Shown here one piece after another: positions 56,781 to 63,652 of a stretch of DNA of 64,000 nt. Made by a program: the position numbers and the translations under genes. The notes under the pieces were generated by a model that was given only the letters and a program-made list of their open reading frames with translations, was not told the origin of the DNA and made no database searches. Origin of the DNA: an uncultured Clostridia bacterium (GTDB lineage Bacteria > Bacillota > Clostridia > Oscillospirales > Ruminococcaceae); assembly GCA_947629785.1 (NCBI GenBank), contig CANRFB010000004.1:31424-95423 (forward strand), read 5' to 3'. The stretch's first letter is position 1; every line of letters begins with the position of its first letter.

Positions 56781-58130
56781 ATGACCATTGCAGATACGGC
56801 CGTTTGCCGCAGCAGACCCGTTACTCCCGTTGCGGACGCGGGCGAAATAAACGAACTTCTCCGCAGGTACGGCGTGAAGTTCGGGATATATAAGAACGGA
56901 CAGTTCAAAGAACAGCTTTTTCCCTTTGACCCCATACCGAGAATTATCCCCGCCGAGGATTTCAAGGGTATCGAGAAAGGGCTTATCCAGCGTGTTGACG
57001 CGCTTAACAGATTCCTTTATGATATTTACCACGAAAAGAATATCATAAATGACGGCATCGTTCCCGAAAATTTCGTGTACATTTCCAGCGGGTATCTTCC
57101 ACAGTGCGAGGGGATAACCCCGCCCAATAAAATTTACAGCCACATTTCGGGAATAGACCTTGTTCAGGGCAAAGGCAAGGAATGGTACATTCTTGAAGAT
57201 AATCTCCGCATACCCTCCGGCGCGTCCTATCCCCTTATTGCAAGGGAACTTACCCGCGCGGCGTCTCCTGCGGCATTTTCGGGGAATGACATCATCGACA
57301 ACCGCAACTATGCAAAACTTCTGAAAGAGACCATGGACTTCGCCAACCGCGGCGGCATTAACGCTATTCTCACACCGGGGCGTTACAATGCGGCGTATTT
57401 TGAACATTCCTATCTTGCGGAACTTACCGGCGCAGCGCTTGTTCAGAACGATGAACTTTTTGTGGAGGACAATGTTCTTTACCAGAAAACCTATTCCGGC
57501 GGCAAGACAAAGATAGGCGCGCTTTACCGCCGCATTTCCGACGAATACCTTGACCCGCTGACCTTTGAACCCACATCGCTGATAGGTATTCCGAACCTTA
57601 TGGAAGCATACCGTTCGGGAAATGTTGCAATAATAAACGCTCTCGGAAACGGCGTTGCGGACGACAAGGGAATTTACTACTTCGTTCCGAAAATGATAAA
57701 ATACTACCTCGGCGAAGAACCTATCCTGAAAAACGCGCCCACATACCTGCCGTTCTACAACGAGGACAGGGAGTATGTTCTGAAAAATCTTGAAAAGCTC
57801 GTTATAAAGGACGTTGCGGAAGCAGGCGGTTACGGCGTTGTTTTCGGGCGGGATTTAGACGAAAAGGCGCTGGAAGATTTCAGGCAGACCATTATCCGCG
57901 AACCGAGACGGTTCATAGCACAGGAAGTAATTGATTTCCTCGACCTGCCTATTCTCGAAAACGGCGGCGAGGTCATGCGGAAAGCCGACCTGCGGGCATT
58001 CGTGCTTTCGGGCGAAAAAACAAAGGTATGGGCGTCGGGACTTACAAGATTTTCACGGAATCCCGATTCATTCGTTGTAAACTCATCTCAGGGAGGAGGT
58101 TTCAAAGATACATGGGTACTATCTCGTTAG
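56781..58130 (+). CDS. Circularly permuted ATP-grasp protein
   Basis: A 449-residue protein of the circularly permuted type 2 ATP-grasp family (DUF404/407). Typical segments are GIYKNGQFKEQLFPFDPIPR, then KEWYILEDNLRIPSGASYPL, the INALGNGVADDKGIYYFVPK motif, VIKDVAEAGGYGVVFGRDLD and IREPRRFIAQEVIDF. ATP-grasp enzymes join a carboxylate to an amine through an acyl phosphate. It is followed, with overlaps, by an alpha-E protein and a transglutaminase-like protein; this three-gene set is conserved in many bacteria and is thought to make or remove a peptide modification, but its product is unknown. The start is ATG 56781 behind AAAGGTGGGA. Confidence 0.85.
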   Translation: MTIADTAVCRSRPVTPVADAGEINELLRRYGVKFGIYKNGQFKEQLFPFDPIPRIIPAEDFKGIEKGLIQRVDALNRFLYDIYHEKNIINDGIVPENFVYISSGYLPQCEGITPPNKIYSHISGIDLVQGKGKEWYILEDNLRIPSGASYPLIARELTRAASPAAFSGNDIIDNRNYAKLLKETMDFANRGGINAILTPGRYNAAYFEHSYLAELTGAALVQNDELFVEDNVLYQKTYSGGKTKIGALYRRISDEYLDPLTFEPTSLIGIPNLMEAYRSGNVAIINALGNGVADDKGIYYFVPKMIKYYLGEEPILKNAPTYLPFYNEDREYVLKNLEKLVIKDVAEAGGYGVVFGRDLDEKALEDFRQTIIREPRRFIAQEVIDFLDLPILENGGEVMRKADLRAFVLSGEKTKVWASGLTRFSRNPDSFVVNSSQGGGFKDTWVLSR

Positions 58131-58831
58131 AACACGGTGACCGTCTTTACTGGCTGGGGCGGTACACAGAAAGGGTATTTACCACATTAAAATCACTGGA
58201 GCGGCTTTACGATAAACTGATCGACCGCGATCCGAAACATTATATAAAATATCTGGAATGTTTCGGGCTGTCGGACGATTTCGGAAGTCCCGAAAAGTTC
58301 CTGCAAAGCTTTATTTTCGGGCGGGAAAACTGCTATTCCGCGGCGTACAGTCTGGAACGTGCTTACGATAACGGAATTGTCCTGCGTGAGGAAATTTCCA
58401 CCGAGGCGCTTGCCTATTTGCAGCTTGCCATGGACAGACTTGAAAAGGCGGACGCTTCAAAAAGCGGGCTTGTAGTTTCGCTGCTGCCTGTGGAAGATAC
58501 CATATTCAGCTTCTGGGGCTGCATTTACGACTATGTTTACGATGAGGAAATAAAGAACATTATCCTTTGCGGAAAAGCCGTGGAACGTCTGGAACTTTGC
58601 GTTCGGCTGAAATACAACGGTGAACTCATAAACAGGGAATTTGAACGGCTTTGCAGGAATCTTTCCAAAATTCCCAAGAACACGCCTTACCGCTACAATA
58701 CCGAACAGCTTTCCGTCCTTGTGGAAATTATCGAGTCGGAAAACTGCTGCAAAGGTCGGGAAAATCAGGTGCTTACCGCCCTTGGAAAACTTTTTGACCC
58801 GGTGGACGGGAAAGGGAGGAAAACGGCATGA
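58112..58831 (+). CDS. Alpha-E domain protein
   Basis: A 239-residue all-helical alpha-E (DUF403) protein: MGTISLEHGDRLYWLGRYTE at the start, then an RERIST-like position (VLREEISTEALAYLQLAMDR). The family nearly always sits between an ATP-grasp and a transglutaminase gene, as here. It may hold the substrate or link the two enzymes; no catalytic activity is known. GGGAGGAGG at 58091-58099 lies 12 bases before ATG 58112, inside the end of the ATP-grasp gene (19-base overlap), and its stop overlaps the next start by 4 bases. Confidence 0.83.
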   Translation: MGTISLEHGDRLYWLGRYTERVFTTLKSLERLYDKLIDRDPKHYIKYLECFGLSDDFGSPEKFLQSFIFGRENCYSAAYSLERAYDNGIVLREEISTEALAYLQLAMDRLEKADASKSGLVVSLLPVEDTIFSFWGCIYDYVYDEEIKNIILCGKAVERLELCVRLKYNGELINREFERLCRNLSKIPKNTPYRYNTEQLSVLVEIIESENCCKGRENQVLTALGKLFDPVDGKGRKTA

Positions 58832-59610
58832 AGAAGTTACAATTTTCATTTTCCACCAAACTTACTTTTGACGACTATGTTCATGACCATTCCTTTGCGC
58901 TTCGTTTCACTCCTGTGGAAAGTCCCGCTCAGCACATAACGGCTTTCGGCGCGGAAATTTCACCTTTCGCGTCAACGCGGAACACCGTGGACGCTTTCGG
59001 GAACACGGTAACAAGCGGTTTCCTGCAAAAAGAACATCGTTTTCTGGATTTTGAGATAAACGGCATCGCGGAAATAGATATTTCCAAGCCCAAAACCGAT
59101 TTTATGCCATGCTACCGCTATCAGACGCATTTTACAAAGCCCGATGTTGCTTTAAGCGAATTCCATCGCTTTTCCGCGGAAAAATGTTCCTGTTCCGACC
59201 CATACGGAAAGGCTATGTTCTATTCCGAAAAGATTTCCGAGCAGATACGTTACGAAAAGGGCGTTACCACCATAAAAACCACCGCCGCGGAAGCTTTCGG
59301 GCTGAAAGCGGGAGTTTGTCAGGATTACGCGCACATACTTCTTTCCATGCTGCGAATGGACGGAATTCCCTGCCGATACGCTGCGGGACTTGCCTGCTGT
59401 GACGGCGAGACTCACGGCTGGGTAGAAGTCTGGGACGGCGAAAAATGGGTCGGTATCGACCCCGCAAACGACCGCCCCGCAAACGAGGATTATTTAATTC
59501 TTTCGCAGGGACGTGATTTCGGAGACTGCGCCATTGACAGGGGCGTAATGTTCGGCGCATACACAAAGCAGTTGCAGCTTATTTCCTCAAAATTGGAAGA
59601 AATTGCATAG
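58828..59610 (+). CDS. Transglutaminase-like cysteine peptidase/amidase
   Basis: A 260-residue protein with an N-terminal beta domain (KLQFSFSTKLTFDDYVHDHS) and a transglutaminase core holding the triad: Cys in LKAGVCQDYAHILLSMLRM, His in CDGETHGWVEVW and Asp in VGIDPANDRPAN. In prokaryotes this fold usually hydrolyses amide or isopeptide bonds, so it may reverse the bond made by the ATP-grasp partner. The ATG overlaps the alpha-E stop (ATGA), completing a tightly coupled three-gene operon that ends at the terminator at 59614. Confidence 0.87.
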   Translation: MKKLQFSFSTKLTFDDYVHDHSFALRFTPVESPAQHITAFGAEISPFASTRNTVDAFGNTVTSGFLQKEHRFLDFEINGIAEIDISKPKTDFMPCYRYQTHFTKPDVALSEFHRFSAEKCSCSDPYGKAMFYSEKISEQIRYEKGVTTIKTTAAEAFGLKAGVCQDYAHILLSMLRMDGIPCRYAAGLACCDGETHGWVEVWDGEKWVGIDPANDRPANEDYLILSQGRDFGDCAIDRGVMFGAYTKQLQLISSKLEEIA

Positions 59611-59613
59611 GAC

Positions 59614-59646
59614 AAAACCGCGCAAAGCCGGTCTTTGTGCGGTTTT
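59614..59646 (+). terminator. Terminator of the ATP-grasp operon
   Basis: AAAACCGCGCAAAG (59614-59627) pairs with CTTTGTGCGGTTTT (59633-59646), one G-T pair. Confidence 0.82.
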
Positions 59647-59677
59647 GCTCAATTTTATTACAGGGAGAAAATTTCAC

Positions 59678-60628
59678 ATGATAAAGACCATAGCGCAGGC
59701 TGCTCTTGCGGTAAACGAAAAGCTGAAAATACGCAAGAACAGCATCAGAAACGGCAGCGGCAAGACCCGCCTCAGTATCGTTACGGGAATACACGGCGAT
59801 GAACTGGAGGGGCAGTATCTTGCATATCTTATAGGCAGCCGTATTCAGGAAAATATCGAATTCCTTGACGGAACGGTGGATATTTACCCCGCTCTCAATC
59901 CTCTGGGAATTGATTCGATAACCCGCGGAATTCCGCTGTTTGACCTTGATATGAACAGGGTATTCCCCGGGTCGAAAGAGGGGACTATGCCCGAAACCAT
60001 TGCCGCCGCAATAATTGACGACCTGCACGGTTCGGACATCTGCATTGACGTACATTCAAGCAATATTTTCCTGAAAGAAATTCCCCAGACGCGGATAAAC
60101 GTTTCCACGGCGGAAACGCTTATTCCATACGCAAAAATGCTGAATGTTGATTTTATCTGGGTACACGAATCCGCAACAGTCCTTGAATCCACTCTCGCTC
60201 ACACACTTAATTCAATGGGAACGAAAACTCTTGTTGTGGAAATGGGCGTGGGCATGAGAATTACAAAGGAATATTGTTTTCAGCTTCTTGACGGGGTTTT
60301 CAATCTTATGAAAAATATCGGAATGTGGAGCGGTCAGACGGTTTCCGTCCGCGAACCCATAGTTTCCCTTAACCGCTCGGTGGGGTTCGTAAATTCGGAC
60401 GCGGCGGGAATTTTCGTACCATGTGCGGAATTCGGCGACCATGTTAAAAAAGGTCAGCTTATAGGTCAGGTCCTTGACCCGCTGACGGGAAAAGCTGCCG
60501 CCGACATTAAAGCCGTATGCGACGGAATGATCTTCACGCTTCGTGAATATCCCGTAGTTTACGGCGGGTCGCTGTTAGCAAGAATTTTACAGGCAGACGA
60601 AAATGGAGGGGAAAAATTTGAAAAATAA
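59678..60628 (+). CDS. Succinylglutamate desuccinylase/aspartoacylase-family zinc hydrolase (AstE-like)
   Basis: A 316-residue M14-type zinc-dependent deacylase. Zinc ligands His39 and Glu42 in TGIHGDELEG and His126 in CIDVHSSN are present, and LDMNRVFPG provides the family substrate-binding Arg. A C-terminal beta domain (~230-316) resembles the biotinyl-like barrel of the family. It should remove an acyl group from an amino-acid or peptide-like substrate; specificity unknown. GGGAGAA precedes ATG 59678. A paralog without the zinc ligands follows at 60741 after a strongly structured 112-base spacer, and the ATP-grasp/transglutaminase set lies just upstream. Confidence 0.83.
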   Translation: MIKTIAQAALAVNEKLKIRKNSIRNGSGKTRLSIVTGIHGDELEGQYLAYLIGSRIQENIEFLDGTVDIYPALNPLGIDSITRGIPLFDLDMNRVFPGSKEGTMPETIAAAIIDDLHGSDICIDVHSSNIFLKEIPQTRINVSTAETLIPYAKMLNVDFIWVHESATVLESTLAHTLNSMGTKTLVVEMGVGMRITKEYCFQLLDGVFNLMKNIGMWSGQTVSVREPIVSLNRSVGFVNSDAAGIFVPCAEFGDHVKKGQLIGQVLDPLTGKAAADIKAVCDGMIFTLREYPVVYGGSLLARILQADENGGEKFEK

Positions 60629-60732
60629 ATTTTTCAAATTACGAGTTTTGTGCTTTGTTGACTCCCGTCAACAATTTTGCTGCGCAAAAGCGCACAAAAC
60701 ATCGAAAGGAGGAATGCTTGCTTCGCAAGCAT
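60615..60732 (+). promoter_or_regulatory. Structured intergenic RNA: stop-codon hairpin, three-way junction, and hairpin between ribosome-binding site and start
   Basis: Four perfect inverted repeats follow one another. AATTTGAAAAA (60615-60625) pairs with 60630-60640 across the stop codon. GTTTTGTGC (60645-60653) pairs with 60692-60700 and encloses TTGTTGAC/GTCAACAA (60655-60674) and TTTTGC/GCAAAA (60675-60689), a three-way junction. After AAAGGAGG (60705-60712), ATGCTTGC/GCAAGCAT (60714-60732) stands between that site and the start codon. Confidence 0.65.
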
Positions 60733-60740
60733 GATTGAAT

Positions 60741-61667
60741 ATGACAAAAGAAATAATTTACACATTAAAATCCCCATACCGTGAAAATCTGGACGTTACC
60801 GCTTTCCGATTCGGAAAAGGCGAAAAGGCCGCGGCTGTCGTGGGTGCACTTCGGGGAAATGAAATTCAGCAGATGTACGTTTGCTCGCAGCTTATCCGCG
60901 AATTAAAAAAGCTTGAAGAAAAAGGGCAGATCTCTCCCGATAAGGAAATAACCGTAATTCCCTGCGTGAATTATTATTCAATGAATATCGGGAAACGTTT
61001 CTGGACAATGGATAACACCGACATAAACCGAATGTTCCCTGGCTACGATATGGGGGAGACCACCCAGCGAATTGCGGACGGGGTATTTTCAGACTTGCAG
61101 GGTTACGAATACGGAATACAGCTTGCAAGCTTTTACCAGCCGGGGAATTTCCTTGCCCATGTGAAAATGATGGAAACGGGATTTACCGACAAGGAACTTA
61201 TGAAACTGTTCGGCATGGAGTACGGAATTGTAAGAAATCCCCGTCCTTACGACACCACAACGCTTAATTACAACTGGCAGATCTGGGAAACAAAAGCGTT
61301 CTCTGTATACGCTTCCGCAACGGATTCCATTGATGTAAAATCGGCGGAGACCGCTCTTGAAGCAATACTGCGATTTTTGTACAACACGGGAATTATCACC
61401 AAAAAAGTGCGTTCCGGCTATCAGACCGAAATAATTCCCGAAGCGAATATAGCGCAGATACATTCCGACGCGGCGGGAATTTTTGTAAGCACCGCGGAAA
61501 TAGGCGGCATTGTAAATGAAAATGATATTATCGGGAAAATTACCGACCCCTTTGACGGGGAGACAATTTCACTTATACGCACCAATTTTTCGGGAATAGT
61601 GTATTTTGAATACAATTCGCCGCTGATAAATGAAAACACGGTTTGCTTTAAAATAATCAGGGAATAA
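60741..61667 (+). CDS. AstE-family paralog lacking zinc ligands (probable pseudoenzyme)
   Basis: About 308 residues, aligned end to end with the preceding AstE-like protein: GALRGNEIQ matches GIHGDELE, MDNTDINRMFPGYD matches LDMNRVFPG, and IHSDAAGIFVSTAEIGGIVN matches the partner's C-terminal barrel. Arg38 replaces the first zinc His and Ala129 the second (GIQLASFYQ for CIDVHSSN); the Glu is kept. Catalysis by the usual zinc mechanism is therefore unlikely; a binding or regulatory partner of the active paralog is a reasonable inference. The start is ATG 60741 or TTG 60735; AAAGGAGG is 28 bases upstream but an 8-bp hairpin in between would shorten the effective distance to about 10. Confidence 0.78.
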   Translation: MTKEIIYTLKSPYRENLDVTAFRFGKGEKAAAVVGALRGNEIQQMYVCSQLIRELKKLEEKGQISPDKEITVIPCVNYYSMNIGKRFWTMDNTDINRMFPGYDMGETTQRIADGVFSDLQGYEYGIQLASFYQPGNFLAHVKMMETGFTDKELMKLFGMEYGIVRNPRPYDTTTLNYNWQIWETKAFSVYASATDSIDVKSAETALEAILRFLYNTGIITKKVRSGYQTEIIPEANIAQIHSDAAGIFVSTAEIGGIVNENDIIGKITDPFDGETISLIRTNFSGIVYFEYNSPLINENTVCFKIIRE

Positions 61668-61696
61668 TATTTTTATTCGACCGAATTTCAGTTATT

Positions 61697-61743
61697 AAAG
61701 AAGATAAACGCCTTTTATTGAGGCTGTTTATCTTCTTTTTTGC
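61697..61743 (+). terminator. Terminator of the AstE-like pair
   Basis: AAGAAGATAAAC (61698-61709) pairs perfectly with GTTTATCTTCTT (61726-61737), followed by Ts. It lies tail to tail with the terminator of repeat array C. Confidence 0.87.
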
Positions 61744-61748
61744 AACAT

Positions 61749-61978
61749 AATAAAAAACCGTGCAGCAGCACGGCTTTACCTTATTTTGCGTGGTGGGGCT
61801 CCCACCTGTTAAATATCCTGTTTATTTTATATGGTAAGGCTCCCATCTGTTACAGCTCCTATTTATTTTATATGGTAAGGTTCCCATCTGTTACAGCTCC
61901 CGATCTTGCATGGCAAGGATAAACCATAATGACAATTATCATCATATATATTATATCCTGTCTTATCATATTTGTCAA
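61749..61978 (-). ncRNA. Type III antitoxin-like repeat array C (three 41-nt units), no toxin gene
   Basis: On the minus strand: promoter TTGACA (61973-61978), 17 bases, TATAAT (61950-61955); then three tandem 41-base units (61863-61903, 61822-61862, 61781-61821) each containing CTGTWACAGATGGGAxCCTTACC or a close variant; then a terminator, CCGTGC/GCACGG (61758-61773) with six Ts. The layout matches toxI loci (promoter, direct repeats, terminator), but no toxin gene follows. Unit 1 on the far end is the most diverged. Confidence 0.65.
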
Positions 61979-62024
61979 TATTTTTGAAAAAAATTTTGTG
62001 TTACGGGATCTCGTGTTCCTCCAA

Positions 62025-62429
62025 TAAAAATTTAAAAGGGAATTACTATGCCGCAGCAATAGCAACTCCCTTTAATGATTGATTTTTCCGTTGTCCGCCA
62101 ACTATACCGTCCCACAAGTACGGCTTTACTATCAGGTTTTTCCGTTGCCTGCCAACTATACCGTCCCACAGGTACGGCTTTACTATCGGATTTTTATCGT
62201 GTCAACCTCACGAGCTGTACATTTGGTACAGCTAAAAATATGTTCCCACTTCTACGGTAGGGTTCACCTCTTTAATAGTCCCCACTTCTACGGTAGGGTT
62301 CACCTCTTTGATCGTTCCCACTTCTACGGTAGGGTTCTCCTCTTTTTACGGAAACCGCAAGGTTCCCATACGATAAGAACTAAGCTTATCACCGTTATTT
62401 ATTATACTTTATTTTATTATATTTGTCAA
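62025..62429 (-). ncRNA. Type III antitoxin-like repeat array B (three 36-nt plus two 54-nt units), no toxin gene
   Basis: On the minus strand: promoter TTGACA (62424-62429), 17 bases, TATAAT (62401-62406); a leader hairpin GATAAG/CTTATC (62372-62390); three tandem 36-base units (62315-62350, 62279-62314, 62243-62278) with GGTGAACCCTACCGTAGAAG; a hairpin AGCTGTAC/GTACAGCT (62213-62233); two 54-base units (62137-62190, 62083-62136); and a terminator (62035-62073, then a T-rich tail). Promoter and leader are close copies of those of array A. The 36-base unit is a diverged form of array A's unit. Confidence 0.7.
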
Positions 62430-62476
62430 TACTTTTTGAGGAAAAATTTATCTGTTTATTGAAATAAACAGCATAT

Positions 62477-63043
62477 TCAATTTTCATATACTGCTTGTAT
62501 TTTGTTTTCGGATGCAGAAATATTTATATATTTTTCAAGTACAGCTTCAAGTTTTTTAAAATTGCAGCAGCGTTTTATAAGTTCGGGATATGTGCCTTTT
62601 CCCTCTGTAACTAAATAATATAGTTTATTTGCTTTTTTTACAATATGATCGGTATGCTTTTTACACCAATCAAGCTGCTTAGCACATAATTTTTTATATT
62701 GCCTTACATCAACAGTATCGTTTTCATCGGGACGAAAATCAAATACTTTTATTACATTTTCATCAACAGGGATCATATTATTGAAATTCAAAACGCCTGA
62801 AAGTTTATCACCATCATAAATTTTAGTAAAATCAACATTATTTTTCATGAATAAATGTTTAGGTTTTGGAGAACCGAAAGGAATATAATATTTTTTGCCG
62901 GCGCATATGATCATAATGCCGACAAAAGGTCTGTTTTCTTTGTCGGCTTGCGGCAAAACCGACATTACTTTATCATCTGTTTCGGATAGCTCACGGATAT
63001 ATTTCATATCTATCTGATATAGATCAAGTCTGTTCTGCTCCAT
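62477..63043 (-). CDS. toxN: ToxN/AbiQ-family type III toxin (endoribonuclease)
   Basis: A 188-residue protein matching ToxN/AbiQ: LYQIDMKYIRELSETDDKVM at the start, RPFVGIMIICAGKKYYIPFG, the family SPK motif in GSPKPKH, then LNFNNMIPVDENVIKVFDF, and a C-terminal helical part (YKKLCAKQLDWCKKHTDHIV). ToxN cuts RNA and is held inactive in a triangular complex with its own repeat RNA; phage infection releases it and aborts the infection. The start is ATG 63041-63043, 7 bases after GAGGT. It lies directly downstream of array A, whose terminator reduces read-through into the gene, the classical toxIN layout. Confidence 0.88.
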   Translation of the reverse strand: MEQNRLDLYQIDMKYIRELSETDDKVMSVLPQADKENRPFVGIMIICAGKKYYIPFGSPKPKHLFMKNNVDFTKIYDGDKLSGVLNFNNMIPVDENVIKVFDFRPDENDTVDVRQYKKLCAKQLDWCKKHTDHIVKKANKLYYLVTEGKGTYPELIKRCCNFKKLEAVLEKYINISASENKIQAVYEN

Positions 63044-63061
63044 TACTATCACCTCGTATTC

Positions 63062-63096
63062 ATAAAAATAAAGGGCTGCGTTTTTATCCGCAGCCC
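63062..63096 (-). terminator. Terminator between toxI and toxN
   Basis: Minus strand GGGCTGCG (63096-63089) pairs with CGCAGCCC (63080-63073), followed by TTTATTTTT. It sets the antitoxin-to-toxin ratio in this class. Confidence 0.85.
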
Positions 63097-63284
63097 GGAA
63101 CAACTTCCACTTACGGTAGGACCCACCGCTTTTATCGGTTCCACTCACAGTAGGACTCACTGCTTTTATCGGTTCCACTTACAGTAGGACTCACTGCTTT
63201 TTACAGAAACCATAAGGCTTCCATACGATAAGAACTAAGCTTATCACCATTATTTATTATACCTTATTTTATTATACTTGTCAA
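63062..63284 (-). ncRNA. toxI: ToxI antitoxin repeat array A (three 34-nt units) of the toxIN locus
   Basis: On the minus strand: promoter TTGACA (63279-63284), 17 bases, TATAAT (63256-63261); a leader with hairpin GATAAG/CTTATC; three tandem units of exactly 34 bases (63173-63206, 63139-63172, 63105-63138), core AGTGAGTCCTACTGTAAGTG; then a terminator GGGCTGCG/CGCAGCCC (63073-63096) with a T-rich tail, just before toxN. ToxN is expected to process the transcript into single 34-nt antitoxins. Confidence 0.83.
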
Positions 63285-63313
63285 TACTTTTTTAAAAAAA
63301 TTTCGGCGTTCCG

Positions 63314-63649
63314 TTATTTCTCCGATGTATTGTTATTATAGTAGATCACCTTTCTGTCAGTTTCCAATTCTTCAATAAAATTTTTATATAGCGGATTGAA
63401 CTTATTGCTTGCGATTTGTGATTCGGTAACCAAATCAATTTCTTTATTAAATGATTCTCGTAAATCCTCATAAAATCCAAAAAATTTAAACCCCACCAAA
63501 TTCTCAGGGTCTACTATAAAATCAATATCACTTTCTTCGGTTGCTTCGCCTCTCGCGTATGAACCGAATATACAAACTTTATTTACGTTATATCTTTCTG
63601 CAACCTCTTTCACTTTTTTCTTAATTTCTTCTATTGTGTATATACTCAT
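63314..63649 (-). CDS. MNT-type minimal nucleotidyltransferase, orphan
   Basis: A 111-residue minimal nucleotidyltransferase. CIFGSYARGEATEESDIDFI carries the GSx10DxD active site with both aspartates. Proteins of this type are the MntA antitoxins that AMPylate HEPN toxins, or act on tRNA or antibiotics. No HEPN gene is adjacent on either side; the next genes are the toxIN locus (30 bases to its promoter) and an IS256-family transposase, so a partner may have been lost. The start is ATG 63649; a weak site precedes it. The protein looks complete and catalytically intact. Confidence 0.8.
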   Translation of the reverse strand: MSIYTIEEIKKKVKEVAERYNVNKVCIFGSYARGEATEESDIDFIVDPENLVGFKFFGFYEDLRESFNKEIDLVTESQIASNKFNPLYKNFIEELETDRKVIYYNNNTSEK

Positions 63650-63652
63650 AAT

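Noticed and set aside
62083..62350. CRISPR array
   Set aside because: Repeats are contiguous without unique spacers, have sigma-A promoter and terminator, and lie next to toxN; no cas genes. They fit a type III antitoxin array.
62079..62462. Protein-coding frame across the repeats on the plus strand
   Set aside because: It simply translates the tandem repeats of array B, has no ribosome-binding site and opposes the array's promoter.
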